A stretch of 31,113 nucleotides of DNA from UMGS1933 sp045593405. GTDB lineage: Bacteria; Bacillota; Clostridia; TANB77; CAG-508. The translations under genes and the position numbers were made by a program. The stretch spans positions 1 to 31,113 of the forward strand of contig JAZNWN010000034.1 of the NCBI GenBank assembly GCA_045593405.1, in the 5' to 3' direction. Of this stretch, positions 1 through 8,259 are shown piece by piece. The notes beneath the pieces are model-generated. The model searched no databases, was not told where the DNA came from, and saw only the letters and a program-made list of their open reading frames with translations. Numbering within the stretch: position 1 is the stretch's first letter; every line of letters begins with the position of its first letter.

Positions 1-1
1 T

Positions 2-919
2 AGAGAATATAAAAAAGCAAAACAAGATTTTGAAGATGCAAAGCTAATGGCATCAGATAAAGAGTTAAAAGAATTAGCAGAAATGGAAATGGATGAATTA
101 AGAGAAAAAATACCTGCATTAGAGGAAGAATTAAAAATACTATTAATTCCAAAAGATCCAGATGATGATAAAAATATAATCTGTGAAATTAGAGCAGGAG
201 CTGGAGGAGAAGAAGCAGCGTTATTTGCAGGAACACTATTTAGAATGTATTCAATGTATGCTGAAAGAAAACACTGGAAAATAGAAATATTAAATGAAAA
301 TGCAACAGAATTAGGTGGATATAAAGAAATATCATTTATGATTACAGGAAAAGGTGCATATAGTAGATTGAAATTCGAAAGTGGTGTACATAGAGTACAA
401 AGAGTACCAGATACAGAAAGTAGTGGTAGAATTCACACATCAACAGCAACAGTTGCAGTTTTGCCGGTCGTAGAAGATGTAGAAATAGAGATAAACCCTG
501 CAGATGTTAAAATGGAAGTATTTAGAGCATCAGGAGCAGGAGGACAACATGTTAATAAAACATCATCAGCAGTAAGATTAATACATGTACCAACGGGAAT
601 TGTTGCAGAGTGCCAAACAGAAAGATCTCAAACTCAAAACAGAGAATATGCAATGAGATTATTAAAGTCAAGGTTATATAATATAGAAAAAGAGAAAAGA
701 GATTCAGAACTTGCAAATGAGAGAAAAAGCCAAGTAGGTACTGGAGATAGAAGCGAAAAAATAAGAACATATAATTATCCTCAAGGAAGAATTACAGATC
801 ATAGAATAGGATTAAGCATTTACCAAATGGAAAACTTCTTAAATGGAAATATTGATGAAATGATAGATAGCTTAATAGCAGCAGATAGAGCTGAAAAATT
901 AAAAGGTGGAGAAGAATAA
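2..919 (+). CDS. prfA: Peptide chain release factor 1 (5' end outside window)
   Basis: Class I release factor that reads UAA and UAG and triggers peptide release on the ribosome. The frame is open from base 2 with no start, so the N-terminus lies upstream; an ATG at 47 is internal, because RF1 is normally about 355 residues and sequence typical of its domain 1 is already being translated before it. The GGQ hydrolysis motif is visible in the context SGAGGQHVNKT (around base 530-560). The stop-codon reading loop is of P-x-T type (PDT, in RVPDTESSGRIHTS), which separates RF1 from RF2 (SPF). It ends at a TAA followed by a clear terminator, so it is probably the last gene of its transcript. No CGG codon occurs in frame. 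Confidence 0.96.
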   Translation, partial: REYKKAKQDFEDAKLMASDKELKELAEMEMDELREKIPALEEELKILLIPKDPDDDKNIICEIRAGAGGEEAALFAGTLFRMYSMYAERKHWKIEILNENATELGGYKEISFMITGKGAYSRLKFESGVHRVQRVPDTESSGRIHTSTATVAVLPVVEDVEIEINPADVKMEVFRASGAGGQHVNKTSSAVRLIHVPTGIVAECQTERSQTQNREYAMRLLKSRLYNIEKEKRDSELANERKSQVGTGDRSEKIRTYNYPQGRITDHRIGLSIYQMENFLNGNIDEMIDSLIAADRAEKLKGGEE

Positions 920-938
920 AAAATATAGAAAGAATGTT

Positions 939-964
939 AGGACGATTTTAATCGTCCTTTTTTA
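939..964 (+). terminator. Rho-independent terminator after prfA
   Basis: Perfect 8-bp stem AGGACGAT / ATCGTCCT (939-946 and 951-958) with a TTTA loop, followed by a run of T. It separates prfA from the ftsA promoter. Confidence 0.9.
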
Positions 965-987
965 TGAAAAAAATTGGGAGAAGAGAA

Positions 988-1020
988 TATTACAAAAATA
1001 TTACAAAAATATTACAAAAA
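988..1020 (+). repeat. Three perfect 11-bp tandem repeats upstream of the ftsA promoter
   Basis: TATTACAAAAA is repeated three times without change at 988-998, 999-1009 and 1010-1020, followed by TGTAACGTAAA, which is partly similar. The period is about one helical turn, so a protein could bind the same face of the helix three times. The array ends 14 bp before the -35 box. The function is not known; an operator is an inference. Confidence 0.75.
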
Positions 1021-1034
1021 TGTAACGTAAACTA

Positions 1035-1066
1035 TTGACTTTTTTCTAAAAATTTAATATTATAAT
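1035..1066 (+). promoter_or_regulatory. SigA-type promoter of ftsA-ftsZ
   Basis: TTGACT at 1035-1040, and either TATTAT at 1058-1063 (17-bp spacer) or TATAAT at 1061-1066 (20-bp spacer) as the -10. It lies about 40 bp upstream of the ftsA start. Confidence 0.75.
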
Positions 1067-1102
1067 AGCCAAGTAGAATATTATAAAAACGGAGGAATAA
1101 AG

Positions 1103-2332
1103 TTGGCTATCGGTGATGTTATTGTAGGTATTGATATTGGAACATCCAAAGTTAGCGCTGTTATAGGCGAAGTCAACAACTTTAACCAAGTTGAAATTAT
1201 CGCAACTGCTGAGTGTAAATGCTTTGGAATGAGAAAATCAAAAATCACAGATGAAGAAGAAGTTGCTTCTGCAATAGCAAAAACAATTGCTGAAGTAGAA
1301 CAAGTAGCAAACTTAAAAATAAATTCTGCATATGTAACAATATTAGGTAAATATGTAACTATAGTTCAAAATAGTATATTAAAAGAACCTAAAGATAAAT
1401 TCGCAGGCATATCTAGTAAAGATTTAAATTCAGCAATAATGCAATTAAAAGATATAGATATTCCTGATGATAAAGTTGTTATAGATATGGTAGTAAGTGA
1501 ATTTACATTAGATAATGGTAGAATAGTTGATGACCCGGTTGGAATGTTAAGTTCATCATTTACTGTAAAAGGACAAGTTATTTTGGCAGACAAAGAATAT
1601 GTAAGAAAATTAACTAACATATTTAAAAAAGCAAATATTGAGATAGATGGAATAATACCAAATGTCCTAGCAGAAAGAAAGTTAATATTAGATAAAAATG
1701 AGCTTAAAGATAATGTAATGATATTAGATATTGGCGCAGGAAATACTGATATAGGAGTATTTAATGAGGAGTCAATTATTTATACAAATACGATTCCATT
1801 AGGTGGAGATACTATAACTAATGACATAGCAATGGTGTTTAATATATCAGAGGAAGAAGCTGATAGATTAAAAAAACAATATGGACTAGCTTTAAGATCT
1901 TTTATAGATAATGACACAGATATAATGTTGAATACATATAAAGGTGAGGAAAGAACAAAAACCATAAAAAGCTCAGAACTAATAGAAGTAATTGAGGCTA
2001 GAATATCAGAATTATTTTCATTAATAAATAAAGATGTTAGTAAGGAAGGTATTAAAGCAAATATTAATAATGTTATTTTAACGGGACAAGGAATTACAAC
2101 TATTAGTAAGAGTGATGTTGCAGGAAAAATAATTTTAAATATCCCTGTAAAAATTTCAACAGGAAGGTTAATAAGTACAATAAAACCTTCATACAGATCT
2201 AGCTATGCACTTGTTAGATACATTTCATCAAGACCATTTGCAAAAAGCGTATCTAGCAGTATAGATATAAAAACAAATGAAAGCTTTTTAAAAACTGTAA
2301 TGGAAAGAATTAAAGAGTTTTTCTATACTTAA
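1103..2332 (+). CDS. ftsA: Cell division protein FtsA
   Basis: Actin-like ATPase that anchors FtsZ filaments to the membrane at the division site; 409 aa, normal for the family. The N-terminal phosphate-binding loop reads GIDIGTSKV (residues 9-17), and the second actin-family phosphate motif is DIGAGNTDIG (about 211-220). The last 15 residues (FLKTVMERIKEFFYT) form the amphipathic membrane-targeting helix expected of FtsA. The start is TTG at 1103, placed 7 bp after GGAGG (1091-1095). It is 51 bp from ftsZ and has no terminator between, so the two form one operon. Confidence 0.96.
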   Translation: MAIGDVIVGIDIGTSKVSAVIGEVNNFNQVEIIATAECKCFGMRKSKITDEEEVASAIAKTIAEVEQVANLKINSAYVTILGKYVTIVQNSILKEPKDKFAGISSKDLNSAIMQLKDIDIPDDKVVIDMVVSEFTLDNGRIVDDPVGMLSSSFTVKGQVILADKEYVRKLTNIFKKANIEIDGIIPNVLAERKLILDKNELKDNVMILDIGAGNTDIGVFNEESIIYTNTIPLGGDTITNDIAMVFNISEEEADRLKKQYGLALRSFIDNDTDIMLNTYKGEERTKTIKSSELIEVIEARISELFSLINKDVSKEGIKANINNVILTGQGITTISKSDVAGKIILNIPVKISTGRLISTIKPSYRSSYALVRYISSRPFAKSVSSSIDIKTNESFLKTVMERIKEFFYT

Positions 2333-2383
2333 AAAGAGCTAAAAAATATTAAAATATAATAATAAAAAGGAGGAATTGACTTT

Positions 2384-3493
2384 ATGATGGACACAGAAAT
2401 GGAAGAAAACAATTACATGATGGATGGAACTGCTACAATAAAAGTAATAGGAGTAGGTGGAGCAGGAAACAATGCTATCAATAGAATGATTGAATCAGGA
2501 ATAAGAGGAGTTGAATTTTTAGCAGTAAATACAGATAGACAAGCTCTTCAATTATCAAAAGCAGGAACAAAAATTCAAATAGGAGAAAAATTAACAAGAG
2601 GATTAGGAGCAGGTGCAAACCCTGAGATTGGAGCACAAGCTGCAGAAGAAAGTAAGGCTGAAATAGCAGAAGTTCTAAGAGGAGCAGACATGGTCTTTGT
2701 AACAGCTGGAATGGGTGGAGGAACTGGAACAGGTGCAGCTCCTATAGTTGCAGCGACTGCTAAAGAATTAGGAATTTTAACAATAGGTGTTGTAACAAAA
2801 CCATTTACTTTTGAAGGAAAGAAAAGATTAACACAAGCAGAAAGAGGAATAGCAAGTTTAAAAGACAAAGTTGATACATTAGTTGTAATACCAAATGATA
2901 AATTATTACAAGTAATTGATAGAAGAACATCTATAGTAGAAGCATTTAAAATGGCAGATGACATATTAAGACAAGGTGTTCAAGGTATTTCAGACTTAAT
3001 TTCAATTCCTGGATTAATAAATTTAGATTTTGCAGACGTAAAAACAGTTATGCTAAATACAGGTATGGCTCATATGGGTATAGGTAGAGCAAGTGGAGAA
3101 AACAGAGCAGAAGATGCTGCAAAACAAGCAATTCAAAGTCCATTACTTGAAACATCTATTGAAGGTGCAAGAGGAGTAATTATTAATATTACTGGTGGAA
3201 ATGAATTAGGATTACAAGAAGCAAACACAGCAGCAGAACTTGTTCAAAGAAGTGTTGATCCAGAAGCAAATATTATATTTGGTGTAGTAACAGACGAAAG
3301 CCTAGGAGATGAAATTGTAATAACAGTTATTGCAACAGGTTTTGAACAAGATGAAAAAAAACCAGGAATAGGTGTAGAAAATTTAGTTAGCAATACTTGG
3401 AACAAAAAAATAAATTCAATTCCTACAATGACAGATAATAAAGACAATAGCGGAGACTTAGATATACCAACATTCTTAAGAAATAAGAGATAA
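2384..3493 (+). CDS. ftsZ: Cell division protein FtsZ
   Basis: Tubulin-like GTPase that forms the Z-ring; 369 aa. The GTP-binding tubulin signature GGGTGTG lies in AGMGGGTGTGAAP (about residue 107-119), and the N-terminal GVGGAGNNA loop is at about 23-31. The C-terminal conserved peptide DIPTFLRNKR, which binds FtsA and other partners, is intact at the very end. The ATG at 2384 sits 10 bp after AAGGAGG (2367-2373); a second ATG follows directly at 2387. Transcribed with ftsA. Confidence 0.98.
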   Translation: MMDTEMEENNYMMDGTATIKVIGVGGAGNNAINRMIESGIRGVEFLAVNTDRQALQLSKAGTKIQIGEKLTRGLGAGANPEIGAQAAEESKAEIAEVLRGADMVFVTAGMGGGTGTGAAPIVAATAKELGILTIGVVTKPFTFEGKKRLTQAERGIASLKDKVDTLVVIPNDKLLQVIDRRTSIVEAFKMADDILRQGVQGISDLISIPGLINLDFADVKTVMLNTGMAHMGIGRASGENRAEDAAKQAIQSPLLETSIEGARGVIINITGGNELGLQEANTAAELVQRSVDPEANIIFGVVTDESLGDEIVITVIATGFEQDEKKPGIGVENLVSNTWNKKINSIPTMTDNKDNSGDLDIPTFLRNKR

Positions 3494-3524
3494 TCTGTAT
3501 AAAAAAATAAATAAATATAAAAAT

Positions 3525-3565
3525 AAAAAAGAAATAATCTATTTTAGTAGATTATTTCTTTTTTT
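3525..3565 (+). terminator. Rho-independent terminator after ftsZ
   Basis: A 16-bp inverted repeat (3525-3540 with 3549-3564), core GAAATAATCT / AGATTATTTC, 8-nt loop, ending in a T run. It ends the ftsAZ transcript before spoIIGA. Confidence 0.9.
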
Positions 3566-3604
3566 CGCCTTCAAGAAAAGACAAGTTTTTTTAAAGTTAT
3601 GGAT

Positions 3605-3610
3605 TATAAT
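3605..3610 (+). promoter_or_regulatory. Possible -10 box for spoIIGA
   Basis: TATAAT at 3605-3610 in the leader of spoIIGA. No good -35 stands 17 bp upstream. In Bacillus subtilis the spoIIG promoter is activated by Spo0A with unusual spacing; here only a weak Spo0A-like sequence (AAAGACAAG, about 3577) is present, so this assignment is tentative. Confidence 0.35.
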
Positions 3611-3648
3611 AGGTAAACAAATGTAATGTTATAAAAAGTTTTAATTAT

Positions 3649-3710
3649 GAGGTGAGAGGTGTGAAGTGAGAGGTGAGAAAATAAAGATGGCTTCGAAGGA
3701 AAAACTATTA
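3649..3710. repeat. Short degenerate GTGAGAGGTG repeats in the spoIIGA leader
   Basis: GTGAGAGGTG occurs twice 15 bp apart (about 3652 and 3667) in a GA-rich tract. A partial inverted match (CACACTTCTCGCTTC) lies just downstream. It resembles a small dispersed element more than an operator. Confidence 0.35.
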
Positions 3711-3745
3711 AACACACTTCTCGCTTCAATATTAAAGGTGATTTT

Positions 3746-4630
3746 TTGACGATATATATAGATTTAATATTTTTAGAAAACATGTTTATGAACAGCATAA
3801 TCATATATGCCACAGCAATAATACTAAAAAAGGAAATAAAAGTATTAAGAATATTAGCAGGAAGTATTATTGGTGCGGTATATGCATGCATATATTACAT
3901 ATCAAATATGGAAATATATTCCAACACAGTTTTAAAAATAATATTATCTCTTGTAATAGTATATATATCTTTTAATAGCAAAGGAATAAAAAGTTTTTTT
4001 CGAGAAGTATTAATTTTTTATTTTACATCTTTTACATTTGGGGGAGTTACATTTGCATTACTATATTTTATAAGCCCTTCAGGTATTATTTTTGAAAATG
4101 GAACTCTTGTAGGAATTTATCCAATGAAAATGATTTTAATTGGTGGGTTGTTTGGTTTTTTTATAATTATAATTTCTTTCAAAAGTATAAAAAATAAATT
4201 TTCTAAAAAGGATATGCTATGTAATATAAGTTTAATTTTTGACAAAAAAAGAGTAGATATAAAAGCAATAATAGATACAGGGAATTTTTTAAAAGAGCCA
4301 ATAACAGGGAAACCTGTTATTATTGTGGAAAAGGACGTTTTAAAAAATGCTATTTCTGTAGATATAATAGAAAATTTAGAAGAAATAATAAATGGAAGGG
4401 AAATTATAGATAATGAATATATTTCAAAAATAAGATTAATTCCTTTTTCAGCTTTAGGAACAGAAAATGGGCTGATTTTAGGAATAAAACCAGAAAATTT
4501 TTATATTAGTTATCAGGGAAAAATATCAGAAAATAAAAATGTAATAGTTGGAATTTATAATAAGAAATTAAGCAAAAGTAATAAATATAATGCATTAGTT
4601 GGTTTGGATATTATAAACAAAATAGATTAA
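3746..4630 (+). CDS. spoIIGA: Sporulation sigma-E factor processing peptidase SpoIIGA
   Basis: Membrane aspartic protease that removes the pro-sequence of pro-SigE in the mother cell after septation; 294 aa. About five hydrophobic segments fill residues 1-140. The soluble C-terminal half carries the aspartyl protease motif IDTGNFLKEPITGKPV (about 178-193) with the DTG catalytic triad. The N-terminus MTIYIDLIFLENMFMN matches the family pattern and fixes the start as TTG at 3746, 5 bp after AAAGGTG. It is followed after 15 bp by sigE, its substrate, as in other spore formers. Confidence 0.93.
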   Translation: MTIYIDLIFLENMFMNSIIIYATAIILKKEIKVLRILAGSIIGAVYACIYYISNMEIYSNTVLKIILSLVIVYISFNSKGIKSFFREVLIFYFTSFTFGGVTFALLYFISPSGIIFENGTLVGIYPMKMILIGGLFGFFIIIISFKSIKNKFSKKDMLCNISLIFDKKRVDIKAIIDTGNFLKEPITGKPVIIVEKDVLKNAISVDIIENLEEIINGREIIDNEYISKIRLIPFSALGTENGLILGIKPENFYISYQGKISENKNVIVGIYNKKLSKSNKYNALVGLDIINKID

Positions 4631-4645
4631 ATTGGAGGCGTTTAT

Positions 4646-5360
4646 ATGAATATTTTAGAGATTTTAAAAAGTAAATTATTAGATTTTGGATTTGGAAAAA
4701 GAGAAGATGAGATTTTTTATATTGCAGGAAGTCAAAGTTTACCGGAGCCATTATCACCAGAAGAAGAGGAAAAAGCTTTAAAACAATTATCTAAAAATGA
4801 GCTGGTTGGAAGACAAACATTAGTAGAACATAATTTGAGATTAGTGGTTTATATTGCAAAAAAATTTGAAAATACGGGAATAGGAATAGAAGATTTAGTA
4901 TCGATTGGAACAATAGGACTTATGAAAGCAATAAATACATTTAATACAGGTAAAAATATAAAACTTGCAACATATGCTTCAAGATGTATTGAAAATGAAA
5001 TTTTAATGTATTTGAGACGAAGTAGTAGAATAAAAGGAGAGGTATCAATAGATGAACCTCTTAATCAAGATGGGGATGGAAATGAGTTGCTGTTATCTGA
5101 TATATTGGGGACAGAAGCAGATGTGACATCAAGAAGAATAGAAGATGAGGTAGATAAAATTCTATTAAAAGCATCAATAGAGAAATTAAATAAAAGAGAG
5201 AAATATATAATGGAATTAAGATTTGGATTTAATGGAGAAAAAGAAAAAACACAAAAAGAAGTGGCAGACATGCTTCGGAATATCTCAAAGTTACATATCT
5301 AGGTTGGAGAAAAAAATAATGAGCAAAATGAAAAAAGATATAATGAGTAAGACGGGGTAA
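4646..5360 (+). CDS. sigE: Sporulation sigma factor SigE (needs one +1 frameshift at CGG 5276-5278)
   Basis: Early mother-cell sigma factor, made as an inactive precursor and cut by SpoIIGA. The reading is 237 aa, in line with about 239 in Bacillus. Region 2 (NLRLVVYIAKKFENTG and the following EDLVSIGTIGLMKAI) is intact. Without recoding, translation would leave frame at codon 211 and stop at 5302 inside the region 4.2 helix-turn-helix, giving 218 aa that end in unrelated sequence. Skipping C5276 and reading GGA as Gly gives ADML-G-ISQSYISRLEKKIM, the expected conserved HTH, and a natural TAA at 5358. The P-site codon is CTT. The ATG at 4646 follows GGAGG. Confidence 0.93.
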
Positions 5361-5381
5361 AGATTTTTGGTATCGGGTATA

Positions 5382-5418
5382 AAATGTATGGGGCTGGTTA
5401 AGACCAGCCCCTACATTT
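5382..5418. terminator. Hairpin between convergent sigE and RNase J genes
   Basis: A long, nearly perfect inverted repeat (core GGGGCTGGT / ACCAGCCCC, flanked by AAATGT / ACATTT), placed 21 bp after sigE and ending 2 bp before the RNase J stop. It probably serves both converging transcripts. The GGGGC...GCCCCTA pattern also matches other short palindromes in this window. Confidence 0.65.
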
Positions 5419-5420
5419 AT

Positions 5421-7187
5421 TTAAACTTCCATTATTATTGGTAAAATCATTGGATCTCTTTTGGTTTTTTTGTAAATATAATCATGAAGACTTTCTCTTA
5501 AAATGGATTTAATAGAAGCCCAATCAGAGATTTCTTTTTCTTCACATTTTTGTAATTCTTTTCTTAAAAGCCTTTTTATATCTTCAATTAAATTCTCAGA
5601 TTCTCTTACATATACGAATCCTCTTGTTATTACATCTGGACCAGCAAGAACAATTCCATTTGAATCCATAGTTAAAACTACAATTATAAGACCATCTTGA
5701 GAAAGTTTTTGTCTATCCTTTAAAACGATATTTCCAACATCTCCAACACCCAAACCATCAACTAGAATTTTACCTGAGGGAACAGTAGATGTGAAGTTGG
5801 CTTCGTATTCATTAAGTTCTAATACCCTACCATTGCTTGTTATAAATATGTTTTCTGGAGATACTCCCATTTCTTTTGCAGTTTCGGCATGTGCAATTAG
5901 TTGTCTATATTCACCATGAACTGGAATAAAATATTTTGGTCTAATTAAAGATAGCATTAATTTTTGTTCTTCCTGACAGGCGTGACCAGAAACGTGAACA
6001 TCTTGAAGAGAACTATAAACAACTTCTGCACCTATAGCCATTAAATCATCTACAACTTTAGATACATATTTTTCATTACCAGGTATTGGATTTGCAGAAA
6101 TAATGATTAAATCATTTGGTGTAATTTCTACTTTTTTATGGTCACCATTTGCCATTCTAGTCAATGCTGACATTGTTTCACCTTGGCTACCAGTTGTTAT
6201 AATAACTAAACTTTCATCCGGATAGGATTTTATTGAATCAATATCAATAAAAACATTATCTGGAGCTGTTATATATCCAAATTTTCTAGCAGTTTCAATC
6301 ATGTTAATCATGCTTCTACCGCAAACAGCAATTTTTCTTTTGTTTGCCACAGCAGAATTAACAATTTGTTGAACTCTATGAACATTAGAAGAGAATGTTG
6401 CAACAACAATTCTTTTTGTACAATTTAAGAATAATTTATCAAAAATTTCGCCAACAATACTTTCAGACATAGTATAACCTTTTCTTTCGGCATTTGTACT
6501 ATCAGACATAAGAGCAAGAACACCTTTATTTCCAAGTGCCGCAAGTCTTCCTAAATCAACCATTTCTCCATCAATCGGAGTATAATCTATTTTAAAATCT
6601 CCTGTATGAACTATTGTTCCAACTGGAGTATAAATTGCAAGGGAACATGCATCTGGTATACTATGTGTTGTTCTTATAAATTCAACTTTCATTCCGCCAA
6701 GAGAAATTGTTTGGCCTGGATGTACAACTTTAATTTTAGTACTTCTTAGTAATCTATGTTCTTCTAATTTGTGTTCAATTAATCCAGCAGTTAACTTTGT
6801 TGCATATATTGGAACATTAATTTGTTTTAAAAGATATGGAATTCCACCGATATGGTCTTCATGACCGTGTGTGATTACTAAACCTTTAATTTTTTCTTTG
6901 TTTTTTTCCAAATAAGTTATATCTGGAATTACAAGGTCTACACCAAGCATATCGTCTTCAGGAAATCCTAGTCCACAATCAACAAGTATAATATCATTTT
7001 TATATTCGAAGACTGTTATATTTTTTCCTATTTCTAATAAACCACCTAAAGGAATTATTTTTAATTTTTCTTTTTTAAATATATTTTCCTCAGATTTCTT
7101 TTTTGTAGATTTTCTTTTTTTTGCATAATCTTTTTTTGGCTTTTCTTTTTTTTGAGCCAATTTTTCCTCTGTTAATTTTTCTTCCAT
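5421..7187 (-). CDS. rnj: Ribonuclease J
   Basis: Metallo-beta-lactamase/beta-CASP ribonuclease with 5'-3' exonuclease and endonuclease activity in RNA decay and maturation; 588 aa. The zinc motif THGHEDHIGG is at about residues 104-113, with further ligands in HTGD and in SGHA. A Lys-rich, low-complexity extension covers the first ~40 residues before the conserved KIIPLGGLLEIGKN. The C-terminal domain is present. The ATG at 7187 follows AGGAGATTAA. No in-frame CGG codon occurs, although six CGG trinucleotides lie in the other phases. Confidence 0.95.
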   Translation of the reverse strand: MEEKLTEEKLAQKKEKPKKDYAKKRKSTKKKSEENIFKKEKLKIIPLGGLLEIGKNITVFEYKNDIILVDCGLGFPEDDMLGVDLVIPDITYLEKNKEKIKGLVITHGHEDHIGGIPYLLKQINVPIYATKLTAGLIEHKLEEHRLLRSTKIKVVHPGQTISLGGMKVEFIRTTHSIPDACSLAIYTPVGTIVHTGDFKIDYTPIDGEMVDLGRLAALGNKGVLALMSDSTNAERKGYTMSESIVGEIFDKLFLNCTKRIVVATFSSNVHRVQQIVNSAVANKRKIAVCGRSMINMIETARKFGYITAPDNVFIDIDSIKSYPDESLVIITTGSQGETMSALTRMANGDHKKVEITPNDLIIISANPIPGNEKYVSKVVDDLMAIGAEVVYSSLQDVHVSGHACQEEQKLMLSLIRPKYFIPVHGEYRQLIAHAETAKEMGVSPENIFITSNGRVLELNEYEANFTSTVPSGKILVDGLGVGDVGNIVLKDRQKLSQDGLIIVVLTMDSNGIVLAGPDVITRGFVYVRESENLIEDIKRLLRKELQKCEEKEISDWASIKSILRESLHDYIYKKTKRDPMILPIIMEV

Positions 7188-7249
7188 TAATTTAATCTCC
7201 TATCTATTATTCTTTTGTATATTAATAAATTTTATAAACATGTTAAAAG

Positions 7250-7400
7250 TCCGCCACATCTTGTCGGGGTTTATATATTTGTATTTTTATCACTGCCCCA
7301 TCCTAGAAAATGTAATTCACTTCGTTCAAACATTTTCTACAGCGGTTACCCTGGTGTCGTTCTAAAAATAAAATATATAAGCCCCTGTGTGTGGCTAGTG
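7250..7400 (-). repeat. ~150-bp dispersed repeat, copy 1
   Basis: On the minus strand this closely matches 9156-9303 (+), so the two copies are in inverted orientation. The ends carry an imperfect terminal inverted repeat (GGGGCTTATATATTTTAT at one end, GGGGTTTATATATTTGTAT read inward from the other). The centre holds a perfect 10-bp stem TAGAAAATGT / ACATTTTCTA around TGAACGAAGTGAA. No protein is encoded. It lies upstream of RNase J, in the 438-bp stretch 7188-7625 that has no gene. A MITE-like element or a structured RNA are both possible. Confidence 0.75.
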
Positions 7401-7625
7401 TAGTTCATGAACATAAAAATTCATGAGGAGTGGGTTAATAAATTTTTCCGAACAATTTTTATTAATATACAAATCTCAAATTCGCTTATTCTAAAAATAA
7501 GCATCGCTTTTATTATTATACTACTTATTATCATTATTGTCAAATTTTAGTAACACTATTCCTTCAAAATGAATAATATATAACATACTGATGAATGAAA
7601 AAAACAAAAATAAGGAGGTTTTTTT
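7401..7625. other. AT-rich intergenic stretch before the Cys-rich peptides
   Basis: No gene is visible. It contains weak hairpins (GCTTATTCTAAAAATAAGC near 7483) and a possible sporulation-type -10 (CATACTGA near 7584) upstream of the AAGGAGG that serves the gene at 7626; no convincing -35 is seen. Confidence 0.3.
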
Positions 7626-7739
7626 ATGGGAAACTGTTTCTCAAATAATAACAATTGTTGTTTCATCATTATAATCTTATTGATACTTTGCTGTTGTTGT
7701 GGAGGCAACAATAATGGTTGCGGATGTGGCTGTGGCTAA
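7626..7739 (+). CDS. Small cysteine-rich membrane peptide
   Basis: 37-residue peptide too short for usual gene callers. AAGGAGG (7612-7618) is well placed before the ATG. The peptide has a Cys/Asn head (NCFSNNNNCC), a hydrophobic core FIIIILLILCCCC and a GGNNNGCGCGCG tail. It forms a pair with the similar gene 54 bp downstream. Small Gly/Cys-rich hydrophobic peptides of this form (YjcZ-like) are often made during sporulation in Firmicutes; that link is inferred from composition only. Confidence 0.65.
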   Translation: MGNCFSNNNNCCFIIIILLILCCCCGGNNNGCGCGCG

Positions 7740-7792
7740 AAAAGGCTAACCAAAACAATAAGATTTGTACATAAAAGGAGGTGAACTTTAGT

Positions 7793-7912
7793 ATGCCAGA
7801 GAATAGAGGTTGCGGTGGCGGTTTCGGATTTGGAGGTGACTGCTGCTGGATAATAATCCTAATATTAATATTATGCTGCTGTTGTGGAAACAACAACGGA
7901 GGTTGTTGCTAA
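7793..7912 (+). CDS. Small cysteine-rich membrane peptide, YjcZ-like layout
   Basis: 39 residues; AAAGGAGGTG precedes the ATG at 7793. The head is GCGGGFGFGGDCCW, then the hydrophobic stretch IIILILILCCCC, then GNNNGGCC. It shares its layout with the peptide at 7626 and is followed by a hairpin terminator, so the two probably form a short operon. The Cys clusters could bind metal or cross-link in a spore layer; this is not shown by the sequence. Confidence 0.65.
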   Translation: MPENRGCGGGFGFGGDCCWIIILILILCCCCGNNNGGCC

Positions 7913-7924
7913 TTTATATGTGAA

Positions 7925-7948
7925 AAAGCGGGTTTTATAACCCGCTTT
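7925..7948. terminator. Terminator hairpin after the Cys-rich peptides
   Basis: A perfect 10-bp stem AAAGCGGGTT / AACCCGCTTT with a 4-nt loop. T-rich sequence follows on both strands, so it may stop transcription from either side. Confidence 0.75.
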
Positions 7949-7971
7949 AAACATTTTTATAATAATAATTT

Positions 7972-8259
7972 TGGAGTAGTAGGATTCGTCAAGCCGCGTC
8001 CTAAAAATAGTCCACAGGACTATTTTTGCCTTCACTGAGTTCAGGCACGTCCTTTTCGAATCCTCCTAATAAAATTCAAAACAAAAACCATCATAAAGAT
8101 GGTTTTTATTTTGGCTGGGGTAGTAGGATTCGTCAAGCCGCGTCCTAAAAATAGTCCACAGGACTATTTTTGCCTTCACTGCGTTCAGGCACGTCCTTTT
8201 CGAATCCTCTTAATAAAATCCAAAACAAAAACCATCATAAAGATGGTTTTCATTTTGGC
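7972..8259 (-). repeat. Two tandem 144-bp units derived from the tRNA-Gln 3' end
   Basis: Units 7972-8115 and 8116-8259 differ at only a few positions. Each starts (plus strand) with a copy of the tRNA 3' part (TGGGGTAGTAGGATTCG, one mismatch in the outer copy) and ends with the AAAACCATC / GATGGTTTT terminator hairpin that also follows the real tRNA. Between them is an element whose ends AGGATTCG / CGAATCCT form an outer stem. Inside are a perfect 11-bp hairpin (AAAAATAGTCC / GGACTATTTTT) and a GCC/GGC hairpin with loop TGAACGCAGTGAA. The arrangement looks like repeated insertion or duplication at the T-arm of the tRNA gene. Confidence 0.85.
8228..8250 (-). terminator. Terminator of tRNA-Gln
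   Basis: 9-bp stem AAAACCATC / GATGGTTTT, directly after the CCA end of the tRNA on the minus strand, with a T run. A second copy lies in the upstream-coordinate repeat unit. Confidence 0.75.

Noticed and set aside
988..1020. MraZ-binding boxes before ftsA
   Set aside because: MraZ boxes are GTG-containing repeats near mraZ; here the unit is TATTACAAAAA and mraZ is absent.
5271..5290. prfB-type programmed frameshift in sigE
   Set aside because: CTT C looks similar, but there is no stop codon at the site, no internal AGGGGG-type stimulator, and the other six sites have different preceding codons.
7972..8259. CRISPR array
   Set aside because: Only two long units, 144 bp each, with no short repeat-spacer pattern and no cas genes; the units contain tRNA 3' sequence.
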